Shown here: piece by piece, positions 1 through 7,864 of the stretch
How the letters are laid out: each line of letters opens with the position of its first letter
How positions within the stretch are numbered: the first letter of the stretch is position 1
NCBI GenBank assembly: GCA_027307235.1
Contig: DAHUXH010000016.1
Location: forward strand, 28,178-92,177
Direction: 5' to 3'
DNA from: Vulcanimicrobiota bacterium
GTDB lineage: Bacteria > Vulcanimicrobiota > Vulcanimicrobiia > Vulcanimicrobiales > Vulcanimicrobiaceae
Length of the DNA: 64,000 bases
The notes under the pieces: model-generated
What the model was told of the DNA's origin: nothing
Databases searched by the model: none
Seen by the model: only the letters and a program-made list of their open reading frames with translations
Made by a program: the position numbers and the translations under genes

Positions 1-1
1 G

Positions 2-307
2 GTCGCGCGCGGCGTCAAGGAGTTCGGCGGCGTGATGGACGTGGTCGTTCACGAACTCGAAATCGAAGGCCCGGCCGACGAGTTTCCCGATCACATCGAA
101 GTGGACGTGAGCGACCTCGGACTCCACCAGCACATCGTCGCCGGCGACGTGAAGGTCCCGAAAGGTTTCAAGATACGCACTCCCGCCGACACGATCGTCG
201 TTTCAATTGAAGCGTCGAAGACGTCGCAGCAACTTGAGGAAGTGCCGGCAGCGCCCGTGCAGGCTGAACCTGAGGTCATCGGTCAGAAGGCCGAGACCAC
301 CGAGTAA
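2..307 (+). CDS. rplY: 50S ribosomal protein L25/Ctc family, C-terminal part
   Basis: The reading frame is open from the window edge and ends at a TAA at 305-307, so the 5' part lies outside the window. The visible 101 residues match the C-terminal beta domain of long (Ctc-type) L25 proteins: a stretch with VHELEIEGPADEFPDHIEVD, then a GDVKVPKGF segment and an acidic, Pro/Ala-rich tail. L25 binds 5S rRNA in the large subunit, and the long form is a general-stress variant. The TTG start of pth follows the stop codon with no gap. The ctc-pth order is common in bacteria and supports both calls. Confidence 0.9.
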   Translation, partial: VARGVKEFGGVMDVVVHELEIEGPADEFPDHIEVDVSDLGLHQHIVAGDVKVPKGFKIRTPADTIVVSIEASKTSQQLEEVPAAPVQAEPEVIGQKAETTE

Positions 308-877
308 TTGGCGCAGCAGGTCGCGCCGCGCATCGTCGTCGGCCTCGGGAACCCCGGAAACGAATATTCGAACACGCGCCACAACGTCGGCTTCATGGTC
401 GTCGACGAAGTGGCGCGCCGTTTTGGCATCGAGAGTTTCAAGAAGAAAGATAACGCGCTGCAAGCCTACGATGCGCAGCGGCGTCTCGTGCTGGTTAAAC
501 CGCTCTCGTTCATGAATCTCAGCGGCGCGCCCGTGCGCCTGATCGCGTCCTGGTACCGCACGCCGCCCGAAGACCTCCTGGTCGTCTATGACGACATGGA
601 CATCGCCTTCGGCACGCTGCGCATGCGCGCATTCGGCGGCCACGGCGGCCACAACGGCATGCGCTCCGTCATCGCCACGATGGGCGACCGCTTCCCGCGC
701 CTGCGAGTCGGCGTCGGGCGCCCGGAACGCGAGAGCATCGACCACGTGCTCAGCCCATTTTCAACCACCGAACGCGATCGACTGCCAGTCATCATCGCCG
801 CCGCATCCGACGGCACCGAACTACTGCTCAACGACGGCATCGAACGCGCCATGCAATTCATCAACACCTGGTCTTAA
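308..877 (+). CDS. pth: peptidyl-tRNA hydrolase
   Basis: This 189-residue protein matches the usual length of Pth, which frees tRNA from peptidyl-tRNAs that drop off the ribosome. Visible family motifs are GLGNPG (about residues 12-17, with the conserved Asn), NTRHNVGF with the catalytic His at about 25, the KPLSFMN segment, the Asp-rich YDDMD around 94-98, and GGHNGMRS around 112-120. The start is TTG at 308, directly after the L25 stop; no better start precedes the first motif. It is probably cotranscribed with L25. Confidence 0.95.
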   Translation: MAQQVAPRIVVGLGNPGNEYSNTRHNVGFMVVDEVARRFGIESFKKKDNALQAYDAQRRLVLVKPLSFMNLSGAPVRLIASWYRTPPEDLLVVYDDMDIAFGTLRMRAFGGHGGHNGMRSVIATMGDRFPRLRVGVGRPERESIDHVLSPFSTTERDRLPVIIAAASDGTELLLNDGIERAMQFINTWS

Positions 878-930
878 TTCGTACTTGCCCTAACCAATCA
901 CCGAGCCGCCAAAAAAGCGAACGGTTGGCT

Positions 931-1644
931 TCATTCTATCTTCGCGCTTTTCTGTAAATTGTGTTTGCTGCAAAGAAGTCTAATATTTTCAGGCGTCAAA
1001 GACGAGCCACCCCGAGAGAATGGCAAATCATGGTCGTAATGTAAATGTTCCTTGGAATCGCAGAGAACGCATTTGCCCTGGTCCCGTTTATACACGTGAA
1101 GCTTCACCCATGACGGTATGAGCCGACGGTGGGCGGCCTCTGTATCCGAGGGCGCGTCGAAATCTTCTTCGCTCTCCACTGCCACCAATTTGAACTTAAG
1201 AACCTTACGATGGCCGTTATCCTGTATCCACGCATCGACTAAGTGAAAGACACCATTGTACGACCAAATATTTGGCTTGATTTTCTCGTAGACTCGAACA
1301 CGGCGCGGGTGCGCTTTACCGTTCACAAATGCTTTAGCAGCAGCATAGAATTTTCCATTTTCAGTGGCCCCACCGGATGAACGAGCCAAGGGCTGGTCAA
1401 CCGTCTTTGGGTTGACTTCACCGCTCTTCGGCACGTCATGACCCTCGTAAATTATCGTGCTACCGTCGTCCAATGCTTCATCTTCGTATGGCGCATTGGG
1501 CCTCAGTGACATTAGAATTACCGAGTGGTTACCATGAACCTGATAATTCATCCCTTGCTGCAGATTTCGACCTTCACGATGGCACATCTCTGAATGCGAA
1601 AGAATATCAAGCATGTCAACTTCAACACCCAACGTGGCGAGCAT
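931..1644 (-). CDS. SRA-like/HNH modification-dependent endonuclease
   Basis: The N-terminal half resembles the SRA (YDG) modified-base-binding fold of bacterial SRA-HNH nucleases: an REGRNLQQG segment, SVILMS, a DDGSTIIYEGHD core, TVDQPLARS and a GKFYAAAKAF helix. The C-terminus is a clear HNH domain with C192-X2-C195, HYDH at 202-205, Asn220 and C225-X2-H228. Such proteins cut DNA carrying 5-methylcytosine or related marks (type IV restriction). The start is uncertain: ATG 1644 is used here, ATG 1614 and TTG 1725 are in frame, and none has a good ribosome site. No methyltransferase is adjacent. The region is visibly less GC-rich than its neighbours, which suggests horizontal acquisition. 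Confidence 0.75.
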   Translation of the reverse strand: MLATLGVEVDMLDILSHSEMCHREGRNLQQGMNYQVHGNHSVILMSLRPNAPYEDEALDDGSTIIYEGHDVPKSGEVNPKTVDQPLARSSGGATENGKFYAAAKAFVNGKAHPRRVRVYEKIKPNIWSYNGVFHLVDAWIQDNGHRKVLKFKLVAVESEEDFDAPSDTEAAHRRLIPSWVKLHVYKRDQGKCVLCDSKEHLHYDHDLPFSRGGSSLTPENIRLLCSKHNLQKSAKIE

Positions 1645-1828
1645 CCGATTGTCGTTGTGATAACTGCACACGAAAGCACGCGCTTGCGATGGCCCGAGCA
1701 AACGCAACCGCCAGCAATTTTGCAAGAAGCGCCATCAACGTCAGGCTCCGCCAACTCTTTTTGGCAAGAAAAGAACCGCCACCTTTCTTTATGAGATTGG
1801 TAAAGAACGCAACTTCTTCCCGCTTGAT

Positions 1829-2674
1829 TTAAACGTCGCGGGTGGCAAAATTGCGGGAGGCGATGGCGATGACGGCGGCAATCCATAGGAGCGTCCATGC
1901 GTCCATCGCGGGCGGCGGCGGCGCTTCCACGAAGAATGGGCCAGGCCAGGTTCTTCCGTGCAGCGCGGCCACCATCGCGACCGGTTCGAGGCGGTAGTTC
2001 GCGGCGCGCCACATTGCGTCCGATGGAAAGATCAGTTGCGAGATTGTGCCGACGTTCTGCAGCCAGCCGGTGTGATAGTAGTTGCCCAAACTGCTCGCCA
2101 CCCCGCTGATGCGGGCGAGCGCGAAACATCCGATCGCGATCACGCTGCTCGCGATCATCGATAAGCGCGAACTCAATGCCAGCGCAAGCACCAGCACCGC
2201 GACCGTCGAAAGCGCGAGATAGATCACCACGAGAAACGGATGCGGCGGGATGTATCCGGTCGCCCAGCGCACGACGACGAACTCGAGCCCTGCCGCGAAT
2301 CCCGCATAAGCGCACATCAGCACGATCAGACCGAGCGCCTTGCCCACGACCACCGACGTGCGCGAGATTGGGCGCGTGAGGACCGGCAACAAAACGCCCG
2401 ACTCCACATCGCTCGCAAGTGACGGCGCGGCGATCAGCGTCGCGGCGAATGCCAGGACGAAGCTGAACATGTAGGCGATCAAAATTACCAACACCGACGC
2501 GATCGATTTCACCTCGACGGTCGAGATGAGATGATGATGGCGATCGGTGAGGAAGGGCAGCCGGAAGAATCCCCAGCCGGTGAGCGCCACCAGCGCTAGT
2601 GTCGCGAGGATCGCGGCGAGCACGAAACGCCGCCGCACCAATTCGCGCAACGTGAGCAACACGATCTCGGTCAT
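1829..2674 (-). CDS. ABC-2 type exporter permease
   Basis: This 281-residue membrane protein starts MTEIVLLTLRELVRRRFVLA, a cytoplasmic basic segment leading into the first membrane helix, and has about six hydrophobic segments spread to the C-terminus. The N-terminal pattern is typical of ABC-2/NatB-like permeases. Its ATG overlaps the stop of the upstream ATPase gene (ATGA), so the two are translationally coupled and form one transporter. The substrate cannot be read from the sequence. A longer upstream extension in this frame is only antisense to the ATPase and was not used. Confidence 0.8.
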   Translation of the reverse strand: MTEIVLLTLRELVRRRFVLAAILATLALVALTGWGFFRLPFLTDRHHHLISTVEVKSIASVLVILIAYMFSFVLAFAATLIAAPSLASDVESGVLLPVLTRPISRTSVVVGKALGLIVLMCAYAGFAAGLEFVVVRWATGYIPPHPFLVVIYLALSTVAVLVLALALSSRLSMIASSVIAIGCFALARISGVASSLGNYYHTGWLQNVGTISQLIFPSDAMWRAANYRLEPVAMVAALHGRTWPGPFFVEAPPPPAMDAWTLLWIAAVIAIASRNFATRDV

Positions 2675-3582
2675 GACTCCTCGACCATCTCCAAAAAGCG
2701 TTCTTCGAGCGTCTGCGCGATCGGCTCGACGGCGTAGATACGCGCGCCGGAATCGGCGAGCGCCCACACGAGGTCGGGAATGCGGTCGCGATCGACGCCG
2801 AACACGACAATTGCACCGGTCTCTTCGCGAAGTTCTCCAAACGGTGCGAGCGTGGCCGTCAGCGCGATACCGTCCGCGACGGCACGGATACGCACGCCGA
2901 CCTCCGCTCCGGCGATCTGCGCGAGCGATCCGTCCGCGATCACGCGACCTTTGCGGACGATCGCCACGCGATCGCACACCTGCTCCACCTCGGTGAGCAG
3001 ATGCGAGTTCAAAAACACGGTGGTGCCGCGTTCCTTGAGACGGCGCATCAACGCACGAACGTCATGGCGTCCGACCGGATCGAGCGCGGACGTGGGTTCG
3101 TCGAGAATCACGAGTTCCGGATCGCCAAGCAGCGCCACGCCGATGCCCAGGCGTTGCTGCATGCCTTTTGAATAGGTTGCCACGCGATCGTCGGCACGTT
3201 CGGTCAAACCGACCAGGTCGAGCACGCGCGCGATCTCCGCTTCCCGCTCGCTGCGCGGCATGCCCATGAGGCTCGTGTGAACGCCGAGGACTTCGCGTGC
3301 GGACAACCATTCTTGATACCGAAACAACTCGGGCAGATAACCGACGCGACGGCGCGCCGCACGATCGCCGAGCGGCATGCCGAGCAGCGTTCCCTGACCG
3401 CCGCTCGGATGCACCAGCCCGACGAGCATCTTGACCGACGTGGTCTTCCCCGCCCCGTTGGGGCCCAAAAAGCCGAAGATCTCCCCGCGCTCGACTCGCA
3501 GCGACAGATCGGCGAGCGCGGTTACATCACCGAAGCGTTTTGCGAGATGCGAAACCTCGATGGCGGCGTTACTTGAGATCAT
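2671..3582 (-). CDS. ABC transporter ATP-binding protein
   Basis: All nucleotide-binding motifs are present: Walker A GPNGAGKTT (about 40-48), a Q-loop-type GYLPE at 81-85, the signature YSKGMQQ (137-143), Walker B LVILDEP (157-163) with the D-loop SALDP, and the switch His in NSHLL. The 303-residue length includes a C-terminal regulatory tail of about 80 residues, as in CcmA/NatA-type exporters. The gene overlaps the 3' end of the anti-sigma-like gene by 14 bases and the permease start by 4, so it belongs to one operon sigma - anti-sigma - ATPase - permease. Confidence 0.92.
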   Translation of the reverse strand: MISSNAAIEVSHLAKRFGDVTALADLSLRVERGEIFGFLGPNGAGKTTSVKMLVGLVHPSGGQGTLLGMPLGDRAARRRVGYLPELFRYQEWLSAREVLGVHTSLMGMPRSEREAEIARVLDLVGLTERADDRVATYSKGMQQRLGIGVALLGDPELVILDEPTSALDPVGRHDVRALMRRLKERGTTVFLNSHLLTEVEQVCDRVAIVRKGRVIADGSLAQIAGAEVGVRIRAVADGIALTATLAPFGELREETGAIVVFGVDRDRIPDLVWALADSGARIYAVEPIAQTLEERFLEMVEES

Positions 3583-4576
3583 TGGCCAACGCGAGAATCG
3601 CAGACTCCGTCATCGGACCGCCGAGCATGTAGAGCATGCCGTTCTTCTGCCAGATCACTCCGGCACCGAGCCCGGTTTGATCGCCGACCGCAAGTCCTTG
3701 CACCCCATCGACCTGGACTTTCGTCGCCGTCTCCTTGTTGATCTGCACCGGAATCGGCAATGTTTGCGACGGATCGCTGAGCGCGCGAATCTGCACGGCG
3801 AGGTCGGCCGGAACGTTCGGCAGCGCGAGCAGGTAGTTCTCAACGTCTGCCACGCTCGCTCCGTTCGACGTCATCTTGGGTGCTTTCACCTGCGCGAACA
3901 CGAGGGCGTTCTTCAGCGCCGGTCCGTCTTTTTCGTCCTTCGATTGCTGCGGCAAGCTGCCGAACACGGTCACTAATCCTGGACCAACGATCGCGTGAAT
4001 CGTCGTTCCATCCAATCCGGCCGGCATCGGCGGCAAGTGCCGATGGAAGCGCTTTTCGAACGCGGCGGCTTTCGCCGCGCTGAACCGGAACGACGAGTCG
4101 GCGAGCGGGATCACGCGGTAGTGAGCCTGCGATTGCAGCCCATCCGGCACATGCGTGATCATGCGCGGCGCGAAACCGATCATCGATTGCGCTTGCTGCA
4201 CGCTTGCCACGTTCACGGCGCCCCGTTTCCGATACACGTGAATGGAACCGAAGTCGTTGGCGTGAGGCATCAGGCGCATCTGCTCTTGATCAATGCTGGT
4301 CACCGCAATCGGCGCGACGTCCTTGGCTTGGAAGATCGTCAGCAACTGCCGCGCGAAACCGCCGAGCGGCGTGAAGACGATCAGCGCCGCCACCGCAGCA
4401 GCGCACGTAAGGCCCACCAAGCCTGAATAGATCGAACGCCTGCGCGTGGCGGTATCCCCATCGATGCGCGCGTGAACGCGCAGCAACGCCGCATCGACGT
4501 CGAGCGGTCCAGGATCGCCCCCGAGCAGCCGCTCGACGAGCGGATCGGCATTCCCACGATCATGATTGAATGGCAC
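3569..4576 (-). CDS. membrane-anchored anti-sigma-like protein
   Basis: The 335-residue protein has a cytoplasmic N-terminus of about 45 residues (PLVERLLGGDPGPLDVDAAL), one membrane helix (LTCAAAVAALIVF) and a long extracytoplasmic part. The latter includes a DUF4367-like/MucB-like module with GFAPRMITHVPDG and a final section about activity at the membrane surface. The GTG at 4576 was chosen because AAGGAG lies 7 bases upstream; it overlaps the ECF sigma gene by 17 bases. By position and topology it is probably the regulator that holds the upstream sigma factor. No classic ZAS zinc motif is seen, so this is inference. Confidence 0.65.
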   Translation of the reverse strand: MPFNHDRGNADPLVERLLGGDPGPLDVDAALLRVHARIDGDTATRRRSIYSGLVGLTCAAAVAALIVFTPLGGFARQLLTIFQAKDVAPIAVTSIDQEQMRLMPHANDFGSIHVYRKRGAVNVASVQQAQSMIGFAPRMITHVPDGLQSQAHYRVIPLADSSFRFSAAKAAAFEKRFHRHLPPMPAGLDGTTIHAIVGPGLVTVFGSLPQQSKDEKDGPALKNALVFAQVKAPKMTSNGASVADVENYLLALPNVPADLAVQIRALSDPSQTLPIPVQINKETATKVQVDGVQGLAVGDQTGLGAGVIWQKNGMLYMLGGPMTESAILALANDLK

Positions 4577-5096
4577 GTTCGATCTCCTTCTTGAAAGCAT
4601 GTCTCGCGCGAGCGAGCCGCATTCCGATCTGCGCATCGTCGATGTTTAGCGTTTGCGCGATTTCTTGATAGGTGGCGCCTCCGTACCGCAGCGCAAGCAA
4701 CTCGGCATCTCGCGTCGCAAGCCGCGACATCGCGACGCGCACCAACAGCCGCTCGTGCGCGTGATCGAGCGCAACGGAAGGATCGGAAAGCGACGCATCG
4801 TTTGCGCGCAGTGCATGCGCGAGCCGGAAGTCCATCAATTCCCGCTCGATGCGGCGGCGACGCGAACGAACGACGTTGAGCGCGCGATGCACCGCCGCGA
4901 CGTGCAGCCATCCGGACGCACCCGGCCGTTCGTGACGGCGGGCTCGCGCGCACTGCGCGAACACGTCCTGAGCGACGTCCTCGGCCTCGTTGCGATCGCC
5001 GAGCACACGATACGCAGCCGACACCACCCGGCGGTACTCGGTCGCGAAGAGCAGGTCGAAGGGCTGCGGTGCGATGGCGACGGCTACTGCGGCCAT
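4560..5096 (-). CDS. ECF-type RNA polymerase sigma factor
   Basis: This 178-residue protein has region 2 (FATEYRRVVSAAYRVLGDRNEAEDVAQDVF, residues about 17-46) and region 4 (LATRDAELLALRYGGATYQEIAQTLN followed by a GMRLARARHAFK recognition helix). These are the hallmarks of group 4 sigma-70 proteins. ATG 5096 is preferred; ATG 5138 in the same frame would add 14 residues. It heads an operon with the anti-sigma-like protein and the ABC exporter, and is divergent from the kinase-like gene at 5197. It probably controls its own operon, but I could not define the promoter. Confidence 0.85.
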   Translation of the reverse strand: MAAVAVAIAPQPFDLLFATEYRRVVSAAYRVLGDRNEAEDVAQDVFAQCARARRHERPGASGWLHVAAVHRALNVVRSRRRRIERELMDFRLAHALRANDASLSDPSVALDHAHERLLVRVAMSRLATRDAELLALRYGGATYQEIAQTLNIDDAQIGMRLARARHAFKKEIERAIQS

Positions 5097-5196
5097 CGGA
5101 GGCTTTCTCTCCGGTCCATGTTCACTCTGCACCGCCATGAGACAAAATGTAACATGCCCGGCGTTATTGGATGAGAAAGGCCACCCGAATACCAAG

Positions 5197-5892
5197 ATGG
5201 AGAAGATGCTTCGAGCAGCGGATTTCAGCGGAAAATCGTTCGTCCTGCGGATCGACGAGCCGGCGGTCAGTGACAGCGCGTCGACCCTGGTCGAAGACCT
5301 GCGCATGCTGATGGACGCAGGCGTGCGGCCGGTCGTCGTCGCGCCGACCCACGAGTGCGCCCGCGCGCTCGTTCGCGCCGTCAACCGGACCGACAACCGC
5401 GCCGTCGGGCTCTCCGGCGCCGACGCGGCGCTGCTCCCCGGAACGCCGGCTGGCATCGCGACCGTCCAAGCCGGGATCCTCGACACGCTAGCCGACGCGG
5501 GCTATGTCCCCGTCGTCGAGCCCACCGCCTTTTCAGCGTTCGGCGCCGCCGACTATGCGATCGTGGCTGACGACGTCGCCTGCGCGATCGCGGCCGCGAC
5601 CTCCGCGGTGCGCGCACTCTTCTTCGACGCGCACGGCGGCGTCGTCGATCCCGATTCACACGCCGTATTCGATGAACTCACGCCCGCCGAAGCCCTGACG
5701 CTCGCGCAGGACGCCCGCATTCCGTTCGACCTGCGCGCAACCGCGCGGGCGGCGGCACTCGGTGTTCGTCGCGGCGTCACCGCCGCGCAGATCGTCAGCG
5801 GGCGCGTGGCACATGTGGCAGTAGTAGAACTGATGACGGCGCGGCATCTGGGCACGCAGATCAGTTCTTCGCTGCGTCTGCTCCCGAACTGA
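5197..5892 (+). CDS. amino acid kinase (acetylglutamate kinase-like) fold protein, divergent
   Basis: The 231-residue protein aligns by eye with acetylglutamate kinase. The N-terminal FVLRIDEPAVSD replaces the usual VVKYGG motif, followed by DLRMLMDAGVRPVVVAPTH (usually GxxPVVVHGGG). The C-terminal half has an ELTPAEAL segment, an RATARAAALGVRRGVTAAQIVSG helix pattern and HVAVVELMTARHLGTQI, as in ArgB. The catalytic Lys and the glycine-rich phosphate loop are not recognisable, so it may be a non-catalytic or altered-substrate member. The start ATG 5197 is the first in frame after the divergent sigma promoter. Its 3' end overlaps the convergent M48 gene by 32 bases. Confidence 0.6.
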   Translation: MEKMLRAADFSGKSFVLRIDEPAVSDSASTLVEDLRMLMDAGVRPVVVAPTHECARALVRAVNRTDNRAVGLSGADAALLPGTPAGIATVQAGILDTLADAGYVPVVEPTAFSAFGAADYAIVADDVACAIAAATSAVRALFFDAHGGVVDPDSHAVFDELTPAEALTLAQDARIPFDLRATARAAALGVRRGVTAAQIVSGRVAHVAVVELMTARHLGTQISSSLRLLPN

Positions 5893-7159
5893 CGCACGCC
5901 GCTCGCACGCCGCCGGCATCGGCGATGCGCTGTGCGATCGACTGCGTGTGCAGCAAGAACACCCGTTCAAACCATCCTGGACACACCGACTCGAGCGATT
6001 GATCCGCCGTGCGAACGGCAAGGCGAACGGCCGCAGCGCGATCGCCGCTCATGCGTAACGCATAGGCGTTGGCCTCCGCGTCGAGTTTGCGCGAATACCA
6101 GGCGTCGCCGGGTTCGACGACCAGATAGAATATCGCCAACAGCGCGCCGACCATCGCAAGGCGCGAGAGCGCGTCGTCGTCCCGGCGAAACCCGACGCGA
6201 TCGGCGACGAACACCGCCAGCGCCGCGCCGACGATCACCAAAAGCGCATCCATCAGCGCGCGCCGCTCGATCGCGTTCACGGCAAACATGCCGAAGTCGT
6301 GGGCCAGCGCGAAGACGACTTCGCCGGGCGTGGCGGCCGCGAGCATCGTGTCCGAAACGATCGCACGCCGCGTTGCGCCGATGCCGTCGGCGTACGCGAT
6401 GTCGGCAGTCGAGCGCGCCGCCCGCGCCTCAACATAGATGGGAATGTTGGAAAATCCGGCACGTTGCGTGAGCGCAGCGACGCGCGTCTCGAGCGACGTG
6501 TCGAACGCTATCGTGCTAAAGCGCGTCATGACCGGCGCGAACACCGCCGGATTCATCCAGGCGATCAGCAGATAGACCGCCACGACGGATGCGGCGGTGT
6601 AGACGTACCACAGCCGCGTGCGATCGACCAGCCACAGCACGACCGTGCAGACGATCGCCATGACGAGCATCGCGGCCAGCATCTGCACGAACCAATCGAA
6701 CACCCATGACGGCGCGCGCTGCGTCGACAATTCCATGACCCGCGTGACGCGGTACTCGTAGAAATACGCGGGCAGTGCGGCGCATTTCGCGATGGCAGCA
6801 AGCGAAGCGCCGAAGATCGGACGGACGAGCGCCTCTCGTTTCAGGCGGCCGCGCAGACGATCGCGCCAGCGAGCGGCTCCACCGGAGCGCCAGAACCACA
6901 GCAGCGCTCCCGCCTCGAACAGCACGCCAAGCAGCCAGCCCGGTCCGCTCCAACCCACAAAACGCGCGGCGGCGGCCTGACGGTCGGCATCGACGAGCAC
7001 GTCCGGCGCGGTCGTGAGCAGATGCGCGGCGGGCATCCGCGTGACGATGCGATCCAGCGCGTTGGGACGATCGGCTGCGCGCGCGAATGCCGGCGGTGCC
7101 GCAAGCAGTATCGCACATGCGAGGAGCGCGCGAAAAAAGAGCGCCGCGCTGCGCGTCAT
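5861..7159 (-). CDS. M48-like membrane protease homologue with degenerate zinc site
   Basis: A 432-residue membrane protein with a signal-type N-terminus (MTRSAALFFRALLACAILL) and several membrane helices around 70-90, 155-205 and 300-350. It resembles Ste24/HtpX-type M48 proteases: RAIVSDTML, then TPGEVVFALAHDFGMF where the family has HExxH, and LDAEANAYAL with the third-ligand Glu at about 362. The zinc motif reads H287-D-F-G-M291, so the general-base Glu is Asp and the second His is Met. Hydrolysis of the classical kind therefore looks unlikely. The ATG overlaps the thyX stop (ATGA). Confidence 0.75.
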   Translation of the reverse strand: MTRSAALFFRALLACAILLAAPPAFARAADRPNALDRIVTRMPAAHLLTTAPDVLVDADRQAAAARFVGWSGPGWLLGVLFEAGALLWFWRSGGAARWRDRLRGRLKREALVRPIFGASLAAIAKCAALPAYFYEYRVTRVMELSTQRAPSWVFDWFVQMLAAMLVMAIVCTVVLWLVDRTRLWYVYTAASVVAVYLLIAWMNPAVFAPVMTRFSTIAFDTSLETRVAALTQRAGFSNIPIYVEARAARSTADIAYADGIGATRRAIVSDTMLAAATPGEVVFALAHDFGMFAVNAIERRALMDALLVIVGAALAVFVADRVGFRRDDDALSRLAMVGALLAIFYLVVEPGDAWYSRKLDAEANAYALRMSGDRAAAVRLAVRTADQSLESVCPGWFERVFLLHTQSIAQRIADAGGVRAACVSSGADAAKN

Positions 7160-7809
7160 GCAGGCGGTGACGCCGGCGCGTCGGATCGCCGCCAGTCCAT
7201 CGCCTCGGCCACCAGCGGCAGCTGCTCGATGAAGATGTCGCGGATTTCTTGCGCGATCTGACGATGCTCCAGCTGCGTTCCGGGATCGGTGCGCAAATTG
7301 ATGTAGTGAATCCAATCGCGCACGGTGCCCTTCATGTAGATGGTCGTGCTCGATGCCATCGGGAGCAGAAACCGCGCTGATTCCTTTGCGATGCCGCGTT
7401 CCAAAGCTTCATCGTAATACTGCTGCGCGCGCCCGAATACGTCGTCCTGAGCGTGCATGAACCAGTCGATCGTCTCTTGCGGGAGATCGTCATGCGAAGA
7501 CTGGCGGTTCTTCAGATCTTGCCGGCGCGGATGCACACGTTCGACTTCTTGCACCGCCGCGTAGCGCTGGCTGAATTCCTGAAAGTGAAACGACCGATGA
7601 CGAATGATCTGCGCGCTGATGCCGCGCGTCGTCTTGATCTCCACGCACATGTCGGCCATCTCGAAGACCGACCAGTGCCCGTTGCGCAGACAGAAACGCA
7701 GCAACCCGGCGACGCTGGGGTTTTCCTGATTCTGCGGATTGCTCACACGCGCGCAAAAGCCCATGATGCGCTCGGCGTCGGGCGTTATCCAAACGAGTCG
7801 AACGGCCAT
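7156..7809 (-). CDS. thyX: FAD-dependent thymidylate synthase
   Basis: ThyX makes dTMP from dUMP with methylenetetrahydrofolate, NADPH and FAD. The 217-residue length fits, and the ThyX signature RHR-X7-S is present (R70-H71-R72 ... S80, in IIRHRSFHFQEFSQRYA). A C-terminal segment with LRTDPGTQLEHRQIAQEIR matches the dUMP-binding end. ATG 7809 places the motif at the normal distance; a longer in-frame extension upstream is antisense to the diguanylate cyclase gene. No classical thyA is seen in the window. Confidence 0.95.
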   Translation of the reverse strand: MAVRLVWITPDAERIMGFCARVSNPQNQENPSVAGLLRFCLRNGHWSVFEMADMCVEIKTTRGISAQIIRHRSFHFQEFSQRYAAVQEVERVHPRRQDLKNRQSSHDDLPQETIDWFMHAQDDVFGRAQQYYDEALERGIAKESARFLLPMASSTTIYMKGTVRDWIHYINLRTDPGTQLEHRQIAQEIRDIFIEQLPLVAEAMDWRRSDAPASPPA

Positions 7810-7864
7810 GCGCCATTCTTCGCGACCGGCGGGCGAATCGCTTTTCTCCGGCCGCCGTATGCCG

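Noticed and set aside
1548..2840. 430-residue frame over the nuclease and ABC permease
   Set aside because: Arg/Ala-rich low-complexity product, antisense-like frame shadowing real genes; typical of high-GC DNA.
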